A stretch of 64,000 nucleotides of DNA, taken from NCBI GenBank assembly GCA_016785225.1, contig JAFBJZ010000871.1:1364001-1428000 (forward strand). The letters run 5' to 3'. Position numbers and translations under genes: made by a program. Positions 51,595 to 62,275 of the stretch are shown here, one piece after another. Every line of letters starts with the position of its first letter. Positions within the stretch are counted from its first letter, which is position 1. The notes under the pieces were generated by a model, which saw only the letters and a program-made list of their open reading frames with translations, did not search any database and was not told where the DNA came from. Source of the stretch: Psettodes erumei (Eukaryota > Chordata > Actinopteri > Pleuronectiformes > Psettodidae).

Positions 51595-51872
51595 AGAGAT
51601 GGTGGAGAAGAACGGCGACAAAACAAAAGTAAGAGGGAAAACTGAGAAACAGGATGAAATGAGAGGAGGTATAGGGAGAATGTAGATTAAGAGGAGAAGG
51701 GGAAGGCAAACAAGGACTTGAGGGACAGGGACAATGGGGGAGAGGGGAAAGAAAGGAGAAGAAGAGAAGAAAAGAGATAGAGGTGGGACGAGCAAGATAA
51801 CATTAAAAAAGAAAGGAAAGATGGATGAGGAAAAGGATTATAAAGAGAAGAGAGGAAGGTATGGGGGGATTG
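51595..51872 (+). repeat. Polypurine tract
   Basis: About 280 bases dominated by A and G on the plus strand (agaggagaaggggaaggc, gaaaggagaagaagagaag). It mirrors the polypyrimidine tracts found left of 19 kb. Confidence 0.8.
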
Positions 51873-52014
51873 AGAGTTCATTATAGCCACACAGTAGATG
51901 CCTGCACACTGTGGCAATTATCTCGATGCAGTGTAAGGGAGGGCCAGCTTCTTAGGGGGGTTGGCAGAAAGCTGATGCTGTTGTCCTCCACGCTGCACCC
52001 CACCAACACCCACT

Positions 52015-52042
52015 GTCTGTGTGTGTGTGTGTGTGTGTGTGT
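52015..52042. repeat. (TG)n microsatellite
   Basis: An uninterrupted TG run of about 13 units. Confidence 0.95.
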
Positions 52043-52194
52043 TTGTGCATGCTAACAGAGTTTTACTGGACTGCTCTTTACAACGCTGCAGTCAGTGCTA
52101 ATTGACTGAAGTAGATGTAGTGTTGGAGAGTGAGAGACTGATTGGAAGAAAGAAAAGGGGGGGAGGAAAAAACAATTAAGGCAGAGATAGATTT

Positions 52195-52225
52195 TGTGTG
52201 TGTGTGTTGTGTGTGTGTGCGTGTG

Positions 52226-52260
<35 letters not shown>
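52195..52260. repeat. (TG)n microsatellite, interrupted
   Basis: A TG run with TTG, CG and CATG interruptions. Confidence 0.93.
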
Positions 52261-55200
52261 CTCCACAAATATGTGGAAGCATATGCTCCTGGCATTAAGT
52301 AAATATTACTTTTTTCCTATCATTTTATCAATATTGTATTATTTTTATTGTGCTAATATAAATGATTTTTTTTCTTCAGAGCATTGAGAGAGTGTTCTCC
52401 AGTTTCACTTTTTAAAAATCTGAATGCATTTGTGGAAATATAATTCAAACTGTCTATCACGCAATGGTGAAAAATCCCTCAAAACTTTCCTGGATCCGAA
52501 TACCAATTCTGCCAACTCTCAAAAAAAATGGTGTGTCAAAAAATCAGTGAGTGGTGGGAGTGTTTTTTTTTTTTTTTTTATAAATTGCAGTTGGGTTGCA
52601 TATGTCATCAGAACATACTCTAACAATGGGCTGTTGTCAGGATGTTATATAACATGTCACAGTTCCCACAATATATTTTTTGACCAATGTGCCATTAGCT
52701 GGAGAATTCAATTAACGTACAGTTTGTGTTCAGAGAAGCTGTGATTTTCACGTTGGATAATGGCTTTTAAAGGTGGCCAAAGACATACATAATTCACACT
52801 CGATCTACTGGACATTGTATAAACTTAATTTTCAATATTCAATTTTGCTGACACCAAGATGAGAAATACTGATTTGCCACATCTTGCAAACAGAAATTTA
52901 AACTGATGATATCTTGAATCAACTTTGTCACTGATGCATCACTACACAAGCGGTGTCTCTCTTCCTGTGTTCAGAAAAGCTCTCGCTGTATGTTTGTCTT
53001 CCACCACTGCCAGTCTTCTGGCATGAATTTTAAATTGACTGAAAAGATCCTCCATGAGTCCCTTTGTTCTTCACAACATCCACTTTACCAATAGAACTAA
53101 ATAAACTGGAGTTGTTCTCTGTGCTGTTTACATCTTGTCTTGATGTCTGTCTCTGTCAGCTATGTATGCTGACATTTCCAAGGGCAGTGGCTCAGGTCAA
53201 AAATAGACATTTTCTGGTCATATCGAAAATGGATTTTTTTTCTTTAATCTTATAAGGGCTCTTTTCCCTCAGAATTGCAACTACTATTCTCATAACTATT
53301 CTGTGTGAGTCGCATGTGTCTATTGTCTTCTACTCTATTCTATTCTGCTTTACAGCTGACCAGAGTTAATAAACAGCAACAAAGGAGTGTGTAGGCAAAA
53401 AGAGAAAGGATATTAATTAAGTCCAAGTTTCTGCTGAATGTGCTGTACAGAGAGGAGGAATGTGACAATGTGAATGTGACAAGAAAACATTAAAGAGAGA
53501 AATGACAATGTGAAGATGGTGAAATAGAGATGAAGTCCTAATGATAATGATGCTGTTTCCCCCATGTCTTTTATTTATGCTGCTAAGAGTCAGCTGCTCT
53601 ATACACAATCCACTTGAGTATTCTGGAGCCATATGGAACTATGCATAATAAAGAAAGTGTATTCTCTGGGTGTGAATAAGAAGGTGATCCTTCCAAATTT
53701 AGTGTTGTTTATCTGCATTATGTTTCTCCACCACTGTGACCACTGATCCATGTGCATTGTGGGCTGCATTTCAAAATGTTGTGACCATTTTAAGGATGGT
53801 GTTTTTGTTTCTATCTGACCCAGCCAATCCTTAATTGGGCTACCACATTTTTATTTGGAGGAAGTTACCAAATGGACTGATAAAAACAAACCTTAAATTA
53901 AAAAACAACAAGATTAACAGAAATAATCACTGACTTTGGCTTTTTCACTTATGACAATTCCCTACATAATGCAATTCTCTTGAATTTCAATTCCCATTGC
54001 AATTCTGTGTCTGACAAATCAGAAGAAAATCTAAATTATTTTCCAGAGCAGCTTTAATTGGGGACAAGCGAGAGAGCAACATTTACTTAGTTGCTGCAGA
54101 AAATGAGAGTAATTTGAAATTTGGCTCCATTTATTGTCTCAAGCCTTCCAGTGAAAGTAGCTTTCATTTTCTGGAGTTACCATTGCTACATTATTTATTA
54201 TAATTACACCAGTAATTTTGGCCTAAGATTTATCTTGCATTGTGGAGAAAGAGTCGGAGAGACATGGAGGACCGAGAGTCCTGCATTGGACTGAAAATAA
54301 AAAGTCCAATAAGGGGTCACCAAGATTACCTTGAGGCAAAATAAGCCATGAGGGGTTAAGAAAAATGCTTATAACAGAGGTGTCAGTCAGGGAAAAGAGC
54401 CCTTCGGCAAGGTGCTTTATCCAAGAGATCAGAGCCTAGGGCGAGATGCTTGGGTTTCCAGAACCTGACAAATACAACAATGTGCACAAGAAAAAACGGT
54501 CCTCAGTATCCGAAGATACAAAAATACATGAATATTTACATGCATATTCAGCTATAATATGCAGGGTTTAGCCTTGAGGTGGGACATGTTGGTTGAATTT
54601 CCTCCCTAACACTTTCTTCACTGACCTTGAAATGGCAGCTTATCCTGCAATAAGCAGCATTCATAAACTGCCACGGGGAAGAACCAGGCAATCGCAGGCA
54701 ACAGTAGTTTGTAAAAATCAGCATTTTATAATCCATCATAATAAACCAGATACTGAATAAACAAGCAGAGATCAGAACAGTTAGTATTGTCTGGGAGACT
54801 GGTGCATGGAAATGTGATCCCGTTTCCTGTTTGCTCTGACTCTCTGTGCCACCTAATTTCTGCATGGTGTCGTTGAGCATAGAGATATCAAAACCTGACA
54901 GAGTCTGTGTAACCCTTAGGTGCCTTACCTGCAGAGATCTACATAAATATAATTGAATTGTGTATCATCTAAGCTCTTGGCATTCTCCAGTGTTTGATTG
55001 GCAGACAGAACAATAGTAAACAATTTATCTACTGCAGCTGTGAAGAATATGCAGGAAGTTTTGCAGACAAATGAAAGAAGAGGTGGGGGCAGACATTTTT
55101 GTAATGTGATCGGTAGAATCGAGTATTTGTCCATATTATTTCGAGTACAGTTAGAACCTGAAATTCTGTACTAAAACCATAATAATGTTACTCACAATAT

Positions 55201-56260
55201 TTCATTCGTTTCTACGAAGCTTTTTTCATGCCAAAATAACCAAACTCTTCAATCCATCATCAGTTTCAGAAAGTTACAGAAATGTTAGGACACAGCCCCC
55301 CTTTATCTCACATTGGAAAGGTGTGGGGGGGCGGGGGGGGGGTGTCTGAAGCAATTCAACCATCTGACAAGCAGTTCAGGTAATGGTGTAGTATAATGGC
55401 CCCTTATGGTGCCAGTCATCGACCGCAATGAGCCTTGTCCCAGTCCAGCAGGGGACCTTAGTCACACGTCTTTACTGTCAGCTGTCTAATAAGGGCATAA
55501 AAGTGCCCCCGGAAATAGTGTATTTTGCAAACTGGTTCACTGATGGAAGAACACAACTAATCTATTCATTAACAGATAGCTACTATCTATCGAGATAATG
55601 ATCTACCAATAACATACTGTACTATTTTATAGGCATGTGAGTTGCTCTATTTTATGCCATTTTGCACAATTTATTCACCCCAGCTGGACAAGCCCAGGGA
55701 TAATTCTGCAAGAGAGGATGGGGGTGGTGAGATAAGGTGAGGCAAAATATTCAAAACCTTTCTCTCTAAAGGTCCCTTTGACAGCTCAACCCAGAGGCAG
55801 CCCCCCCCTCACCACCACCACCACCACCACCACCATCTCCCTCTCTCGAAATCGACTTTATATCCAGGTCCTATGGACAGTGATTCAGGTTCCATTTCTC
55901 TGCAGCAGCTTCAGGATATTTCCAGACAATCTGAATGTCAGCCAGGCAAGCCAACGCAATGTAACCATCTGACTCACAGAAGACATGTCTTCTTTTTCTT
56001 GCCAAGTTGAGACAAGCACACGCACATACAAATACATGGCAGATACAAAGTCAGTGACCTTTGGCTTTTTGCTAGTTAAGAAGGTGAGGTATATTGCTTT
56101 TTACTTTTCTCCCCACATCTTCACATCCCACATCAAGCTCATAGTTAATTAGCTAAAAAAGACACCAGAAAATTGTGAAAGCAAATGAGAATTACTGGGA
56201 TTAGTGAAATACTTAGAAAGTAGTGGTTAGTCATAAGAGAATTGTCCAGGGAGCTTGTCG
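52261..56260. other. Intergenic, no gene recognised
   Basis: AT-rich, with a poly-T near 52563-52580 and a G-rich patch at 55323-55342. The stretch ccttcggcaaggtgctttatcc near 54402 is reminiscent of SINE text but too short to call. No exon or RNA gene was recognised. Confidence 0.5.
55810..55835. repeat. (ACC)n microsatellite
   Basis: A trinucleotide ACC run of about 8 units, preceded by a C8 run. Confidence 0.95.
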
Positions 56261-56345
56261 AAGTGTCCTTGAGCAACACACCGAACCCCTAATGTGAGGC
56301 TGCGTTTTTAAATGTGTGTATGAATGTATGTGTGAAGTGGTGAAA
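56261..56345 (+). repeat. SINE-tail-like fragment
   Basis: aagtgtccttgagcaacaca, then ccgaacccctaatg and tgtgtgtatgaatgtatgtg, follow the widespread fish SINE-tail text 'gtgtccttgggcaagacactgaacccctaa ... gtatgaatgtgtgtg'. It is diverged and truncated. Confidence 0.6.
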
Positions 56346-57594
56346 GCACCTCACTCTATAAATCTCTCTGATGATGACAAGTGTTATGCAGTAAATGCAT
56401 TCCCTGACTGTGTGCTACTGACCAGCACTGGTATTAATACACATACATTAGACCTAACATACATTTTCCTTCTGTGCAGCTGTAATCACTCACAGAACAA
56501 CCCCAGAACACAAGGAAGCAGAAGGCAAAGCAAAGACTGAAAATTAAAAAAATAGACAATGATAAGTGAGAGGAAAGAGAGTGCAAGAGCAATAAAAAGA
56601 AGACAGATTTATATAACAACCAAAAAAGAGGAAAGAAGAGAAGAGGAGAGGAGGGTTATGGGCAAGATGAAGAGTAACTCCCAAATGAGTTTGGCAATTA
56701 AGAGCACTTCGTTAAGGAAGCTCTCAGTGACTAATGGACAAGATACACAGGCGTATGCGCACTCCACAGGGGATGAGTGATGGGCAAATGTTGACATTTA
56801 ACAGCTTATGCAGTCAGATCTTTGCATCCTTTGCATTTTCTCCCCCACCTCCCTCACTGGTTGTCCTCAGTTTACTTATAAAAAATCTGAAGAGCAAGAC
56901 TTTCCATTCTACACTTTTATATCTCTCACTGTGCATCTTCTCCACTCCTCACTTGATATTATTAAAGAGACACATTAAAAAGAGGTTTTGCACTTCACCC
57001 AGCAAGTTTTGAAGGTCAACACTTAAAAGAGCCAGTAGTCAGTATATTAAATTTCTTCTTCACAACACGCTATTGGTGATAGTGCAGCTTTTGTTAGTGG
57101 TTAGGAAACAGTTAGTTTCATTTCATCACTTTTAGTGTGAGAAGATTCTCTGTTAATGACCATGCTCAATATCAGACTTCCATTTGGGTAAATAGGTTGA
57201 CACTGCAGTGTCTCAATTAGCGGGAATTGGATGCTTTATATCTGTGTGCAGCCCCACTTTGTGATTTAGGCTGATTAGATGGGTGTACTTTTACATAACA
57301 GTCTATTTCTGCTCTCTGCGCATAATGCAGTAACGCTCGGCTGAAATGAATGTAACATAAGGGTGTCTGCCTGAATTCCCTGCACATATCATTCCCTGTA
57401 GCCTCAGAGTCAAATCAAAGTAAGGTTCAAGAAATGCTTGCTGCATTCTGCTGTCCAGCACTGAGCTGTTTTAGGTTCTGAGCACTGAGTCCAGCAGGAG
57501 CTGTCTCGTGTTGTTGCCTGCATACACCACACATGGCTGGTAGTATCTATATTTATCCACAGGTCCTGTGGCTCACCGCAAGGGCGAGACTGGG

Positions 57595-57715
57595 TTGTTT
57601 GTAGTCTGGGGATTGGAGAAGCCTGCTTGTGATTGGAAGGTCACAACCTGGAATCACAGTACAGGGTGGGAAGATGCTGGTGTGGAAATTAAAGGAGTGC
57701 TCAGTGAAAAAGGCT
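57595..57715 (+). mobile_element. Degenerate tRNA-derived SINE
   Basis: The phrase tggggattggagaagcctgc, then ttgtgattggaaggtcac and aacctggaatcac, resembles the head of fish tRNA-related SINEs, where 'cttgtgatcggaaggtcgccggttc' carries the B box. The B-box GGTTCGA is no longer intact. Downstream agtgctcagtgaaaaaggc may be the body. No target-site duplication could be fixed. Confidence 0.4.
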
Positions 57716-58334
57716 ATTTAGTTCCATCTAGTGGCAGCTGTTGGAAACTATAACAGCAATTGCAGATGCATGTCCTTTACCCCCCACAATGCACACCCCA
57801 TTTATTTTATTCCCATATTTTCCTTTTTAATGAAATACTATATTTACAGTCAATAACAGTCACTGTGTGTGAAGGAATATTACAAATTGCACCTTTAGTT
57901 GGGCAACATTCTTCCTGAACATCTTGTGCTGGTGATTGTGCCAAGCCACCTCCAGTAGTGGTTGCAGCAGCACCCAGGTGTGAGTGAGCTAAAATGACAC
58001 AAGTGTTGTAAAACTTTTAACAAGCTTGAGAAAACAACTGAGAGCTGTCTGAATTGTCTTTTCTGTGCCTGTCAATGCATGATGGGGAAAACTGGCTAAA
58101 GAAAATGATGACAAATTAGCATGGAGACACTGAGTCAGGGTACCTGAATTGGCATGAAAATGATGTCTAGCTTGACAGGCACTCTCCATACTCCATTGCT
58201 GACAACATGCTATAATTTCTTTCATATCATTTTAGTTTTGATTTTGAAGTTTTGATTGAATCATTTTCTCATCTGGTGGTTCAATTACATTTTTAATGGG
58301 AAAGTAAATTGAGTTGAAATTGTTCCCTGAGTTT

Positions 58335-58353
58335 AAAAAAAAAAAAAAAAAAA
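58335..58353 (+). repeat. Poly-A tract
   Basis: A run of 19 A; no clear retrotransposed gene body precedes it. Confidence 0.95.
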
Positions 58354-58954
58354 TGCCTTCCACTTTGATTGAAGAATAAAGTCACATTTTCCCTCTCACG
58401 TTTTACCTCTCAACACTGCTGTTTATTTTCACACAACCATGCCTGACGGATTAATCGCTTCATTTGTGTGTTTGTTCCGTCAGTAAAGTTTCAGGTACTT
58501 CATAAACATCAAAGCTCTCATCATCAATAATGGCTGATATTGTTGGTATTGTTTTATCACTCCACTTTACAATATCTCTTTGAAATGTGCATATGTGCCA
58601 CACTTGCAATTCAACATCACCAATTACAGTGATGGATGATGATGATGATATATTGTGCTAAGATAAGTGATGATATCCTGCCTGAACAGACCGAACAGGA
58701 GACACAGATGAGGAGAAAAAAAACCCTAATATTAGATAAAGTGACAAAAGAATGCCTCTGAAAAAAAGAAGTGGAGACAGACATGCAGGAGAGATATCCA
58801 CAAAAAAAGGAAATATGCGCCGGTCATGAGATGAAAAAAATGATAAACCATGGCTTTAAAAAATATAAGTACAGTTATTAAGGTCCTTATTTTTTCTACT
58901 TTGTAGTGACTGTTTTTCTGCCTCATGGCTACTCATTAAGAGAAAGTATCAGCA

Positions 58955-59066
58955 GTATCTGCATTAATTAGACTTCAGGACTTGTACTAATTCATTTCTC
59001 CTGGGTTCTTAATTACAGATTTTTCATCAGCTAATTCATTGATAAATTATTGTGATTAGTTCTTTC
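58955..59066. promoter_or_regulatory. Cluster of TAAT homeodomain cores
   Basis: Within about 110 bases there are at least six TAAT/ATTA cores, in contexts such as GCATTAATTAGAC, CTAATTCATTTC, CTTAATTACAG, GCTAATTCATTG and GTGATTAG. AT-rich background raises chance hits; enhancer function is inference. Confidence 0.25.
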
Positions 59067-59150
59067 TTAAAAAGGACTTCAATTCTTGAATTTATCTCTC
59101 TGATACGATCAGATATGCTAAAATAAAAGAGCAAGCTTGAGTTAAAGGAA

Positions 59151-59187
59151 TAAGAGAGAGAGTGTGTTAGAGAGAGAGAGAGAGAGT
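59151..59187. repeat. (GA)n microsatellite, interrupted
   Basis: Two GA runs separated by TGTGTTA. Confidence 0.9.
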
Positions 59188-60264
59188 TACAATGAAAATA
59201 GAGAGTGAGAGTGGTAATACCCTTGTGGGACCTCTGTATTTACTGCACTGTTAAGCAGCATTCATTTATCTTATGAAAACCTGCTATGCACACATACACA
59301 TACACACATAGACACACAGATGGCCCAGTGAGGGCCTTCCCCCCAGACAGCTCCTCTAATTAGCTCCATTTAAATGAATGGGTTAAGCAGAGTTCTTTTT
59401 ACAGTGTGTGCTTCTACTACTAATGCATTGTATTTAATTATGTGCTGCCACACACAGCATATATACATACACATGCACACCCTTCCACAAGACAGTATCT
59501 ATGCCTTCAAAGCAATGATTTCTCTTTTTTCAAACAAATCCAAAAGAGGCACCCAGGTTGCTTCAACTGGATTTCTTGGCAGTAGAAGAAAAGCTGGTAC
59601 GTTTACCAAGATGGAGCTTTTGCTTTTCTGCTGGTAAGAAAACACATTTATTGAGATTTACAGCCAGCATAGACAGGCATCCACTAAACTGCAGCAGTAC
59701 ACAGAAGAGAGTCCTCGATTTAAACTTTGAGACTATACTATGCTATACATATTGTTTGATCTTCATAAATAAAAGAGTTTTCAACCCCAGAGGCAAATGA
59801 GGCAAGATGAGTCTGTAGAAATTATGCATAAAAAGAGTGGGAAAGAGACAAAGAGCTAAATTATGGGTATGTGTCAGAGAAAGACCTGAAATCCTGAGTG
59901 ACGTTTATTGCTGTTTTTTTAAGTAACTTGAGGTAACTGAGTCACCTCATCAAAAACCTTGAAACAAACTCAGCCTTAATGAGCTCCCGGGAACAAACGC
60001 ACATATAATTCACCATTTACAATTCTTCACATCATAATGAGCACAAAAGCTCATCATTTCTTCTTATTATTCCTTCCATCATTCATCATTCGACATACAT
60101 TTCTGTGGCATTAATAAGTCATGGATGTGCTTTTTTTTGCCATAACACCTCCCAATGTGCAGGCAGGGGAGGGAGGCTGGTGAGAAGAATGTGTGTATCC
60201 CCTGAAAAATTCAGCAGATCTGTGTTCAGCGGCTGTTAACCTGCATGCACTGTGTGCACACATA

Positions 60265-60621
60265 CTGTGTGTGTGTGTGTGGGGGGGGGGGGGGTGCTTC
60301 ATCTTTGTGAGGACAAGTTAGAGGTATAGACCTTTATGGAGTTACAACATTTTAGGAAAGACAGCATTTTGTACTCCGTACTCTTCGATTTGATCTGTCT
60401 GTCTGTCTGTCGGTGCCTACATCTGGGGACACATTTCAGACTCTAAACTAGTTAAGTGAGTGAGGGACAGCTTGTCCAATTAACAGCAAGAGCTGTGTCC
60501 CCAATTGGGATAAGGGTTAAGCAAATAGTGTTTAAGGTTAGGATTAGGGTAAAGCTCCATGAAATGAATGCAAGTCGATGTAATGACCCTAAAAGTGCAC
60601 ACACACACACACACACACACA
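60265..60621. repeat. Dispersed fish element bounded by (TG)n-(G)n and (CA)n
   Basis: The left edge is (GT)8 followed by G14; the right edge is (CA) of about 12 units (60597-60621). Between them lie tttgtgaggacaagtt, a CTGT run at 60394-60412, a ctggggacacattt segment, aaggttaggattagggtaaag and tgaatgcaagtcgatg. These resemble the known fish repeat with 'tgtggggacatt', 'gttagggttaggg' and 'atgaatgtaagtcaatg' between inverted microsatellites. No coding capacity. Confidence 0.6.
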
Positions 60622-60719
60622 TACCCTGATTATCTGCTGGAATGCTGTGAATAGTTTAATTTGTCCCAAATCAGGTATAAAAGTCAATGATGATGGAGAC
60701 AATAATGATGATAGTTTTG

Positions 60720-60752
60720 GTGATGATGATGATGATGATGACAATGATGATA
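60720..60752. repeat. (GAT)n microsatellite
   Basis: A GAT/TGA trinucleotide run with an ACA interruption. Confidence 0.93.
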
Positions 60753-60756
60753 TATG

Positions 60757-62216
60757 TTACTGTCTTCTAATTATTAATTCCATTTACTAAAACTGATTAT
60801 TTTCATACTTAAAATATGTATGATAAAAGGAAAGGAGCCATTCATATGCAAAGGAAATGATGAATTATCAGTGAAAGTGCATTCAAGTATTTACCATACT
60901 GTCGCTGTCACTACACTCAGCAGAGCCAGTCAGTCGAGTTTGAGTTTGGCAAGCACAAACTTCCTTATCAGACTTGAGACTTTCCAAATGCAAAACCATG
61001 AACATATACAAAACCATAGGTACATCAGTGACATCTGTCAGTTACAGCACATCAAAAGTGTTGTGCTCATATGATTCACAGTAAGCAATCTGAAAATGGT
61101 CATAAATACACCAATCAAACAAACCACCATGGGCAGATCTGGGCAGAATATTGACCTCCTTCAACAACTTTGTGTAATATTAGTACAATTATTGTTTTTA
61201 CGACTGTGAGACAATAGTAGACCATAGGGAAATAAATTTAGGGAATTAGCCTACAGGAGGTGTAACACACTAGTCATCGGCTATTTAGTGATAGTTCTCC
61301 TGAGAAAAATGCACTATTATGGCAGAGAGATAGAGAGCGCTCGTAAATGACAAGGAATGGAAAGGAGAGAGGAACCTCCTCCCAGTGGAACAGTGAAGCC
61401 ATTCTGCAAGATACACTATATAGATATACACAGAATATTTATTTTTCGATATGTCATAACAATACAATTTTGAATCCATCCCTTTCAGTGGGGATGGATA
61501 TGAATGCCTGAATACATTTATTTTGACCAACCGGGTTTAAAGGAGGCATTTTATTCAGATCTGTGCAAAACAAGTCAGTATAAATTCTGATATTGATCGA
61601 CTATACCGTATTTCCTTGTGCGCTGAGACCAGCGAAAATTGTAGGTTACTTATCTTAAAGACCCTAAACAGAGAAGAAAGAAGTGAGTGTACAAAAAATG
61701 TTGCACAAGCACAACAAAAATGTTAAGAAAGAGAATCTGACAACTATCCCATATGTGAATGAGAGATGGAGGCCTCTATGTGGACACAGCAGGCCAGTCA
61801 TTCTGAACATGGCTCCAAGATAAATTCAGGGATAAGGGGGTACTGTCAGATAAATCTCAGTGCTCTATGATGCAGAGCATCCAAGACAAAGAGACACTGG
61901 CTGGTTAGTAAACAGTACCATAATCAAACTCTTATATCAAAGGCGAGGAGATGAATTACTTTCCAGCTTCAGATGAAAGACACCTTGTTCCTAGTCTCAG
62001 TCATTTGAACATTAATTTCCCAAGCTGAAACTTTGAGAAATCATGCTGCAAAGTGAAATATTGCTTTGAAAGCAGAACAGGCAGCAGGAGAATGGAGAAA
62101 CACCAAGGCAGAGAAACAGGAAAAACAAGAGAAGCAACCTAATTAGGTAGAAAATGACAGAAGGAGAGACAGGGAAGAGAAGGAATCAAGTCTGCAGGCG
62201 TTATTTGTCTTTATGG

Positions 62217-62275
<59 letters not shown>

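Noticed and set aside
54548..54880. A 110-codon minus-strand frame with one hydrophobic stretch
   Set aside because: There is no family resemblance and no exon signals, and the length is within the chance range for this window.
60533..60553. Telomere-like ttaggattaggg
   Set aside because: Not a tandem array; it is explained by the dispersed element it sits in.
61603..61630. taccgtatttccttgtgcgc, like the end of a fish hAT-type MITE
   Set aside because: Too short, with no matching opposite end.
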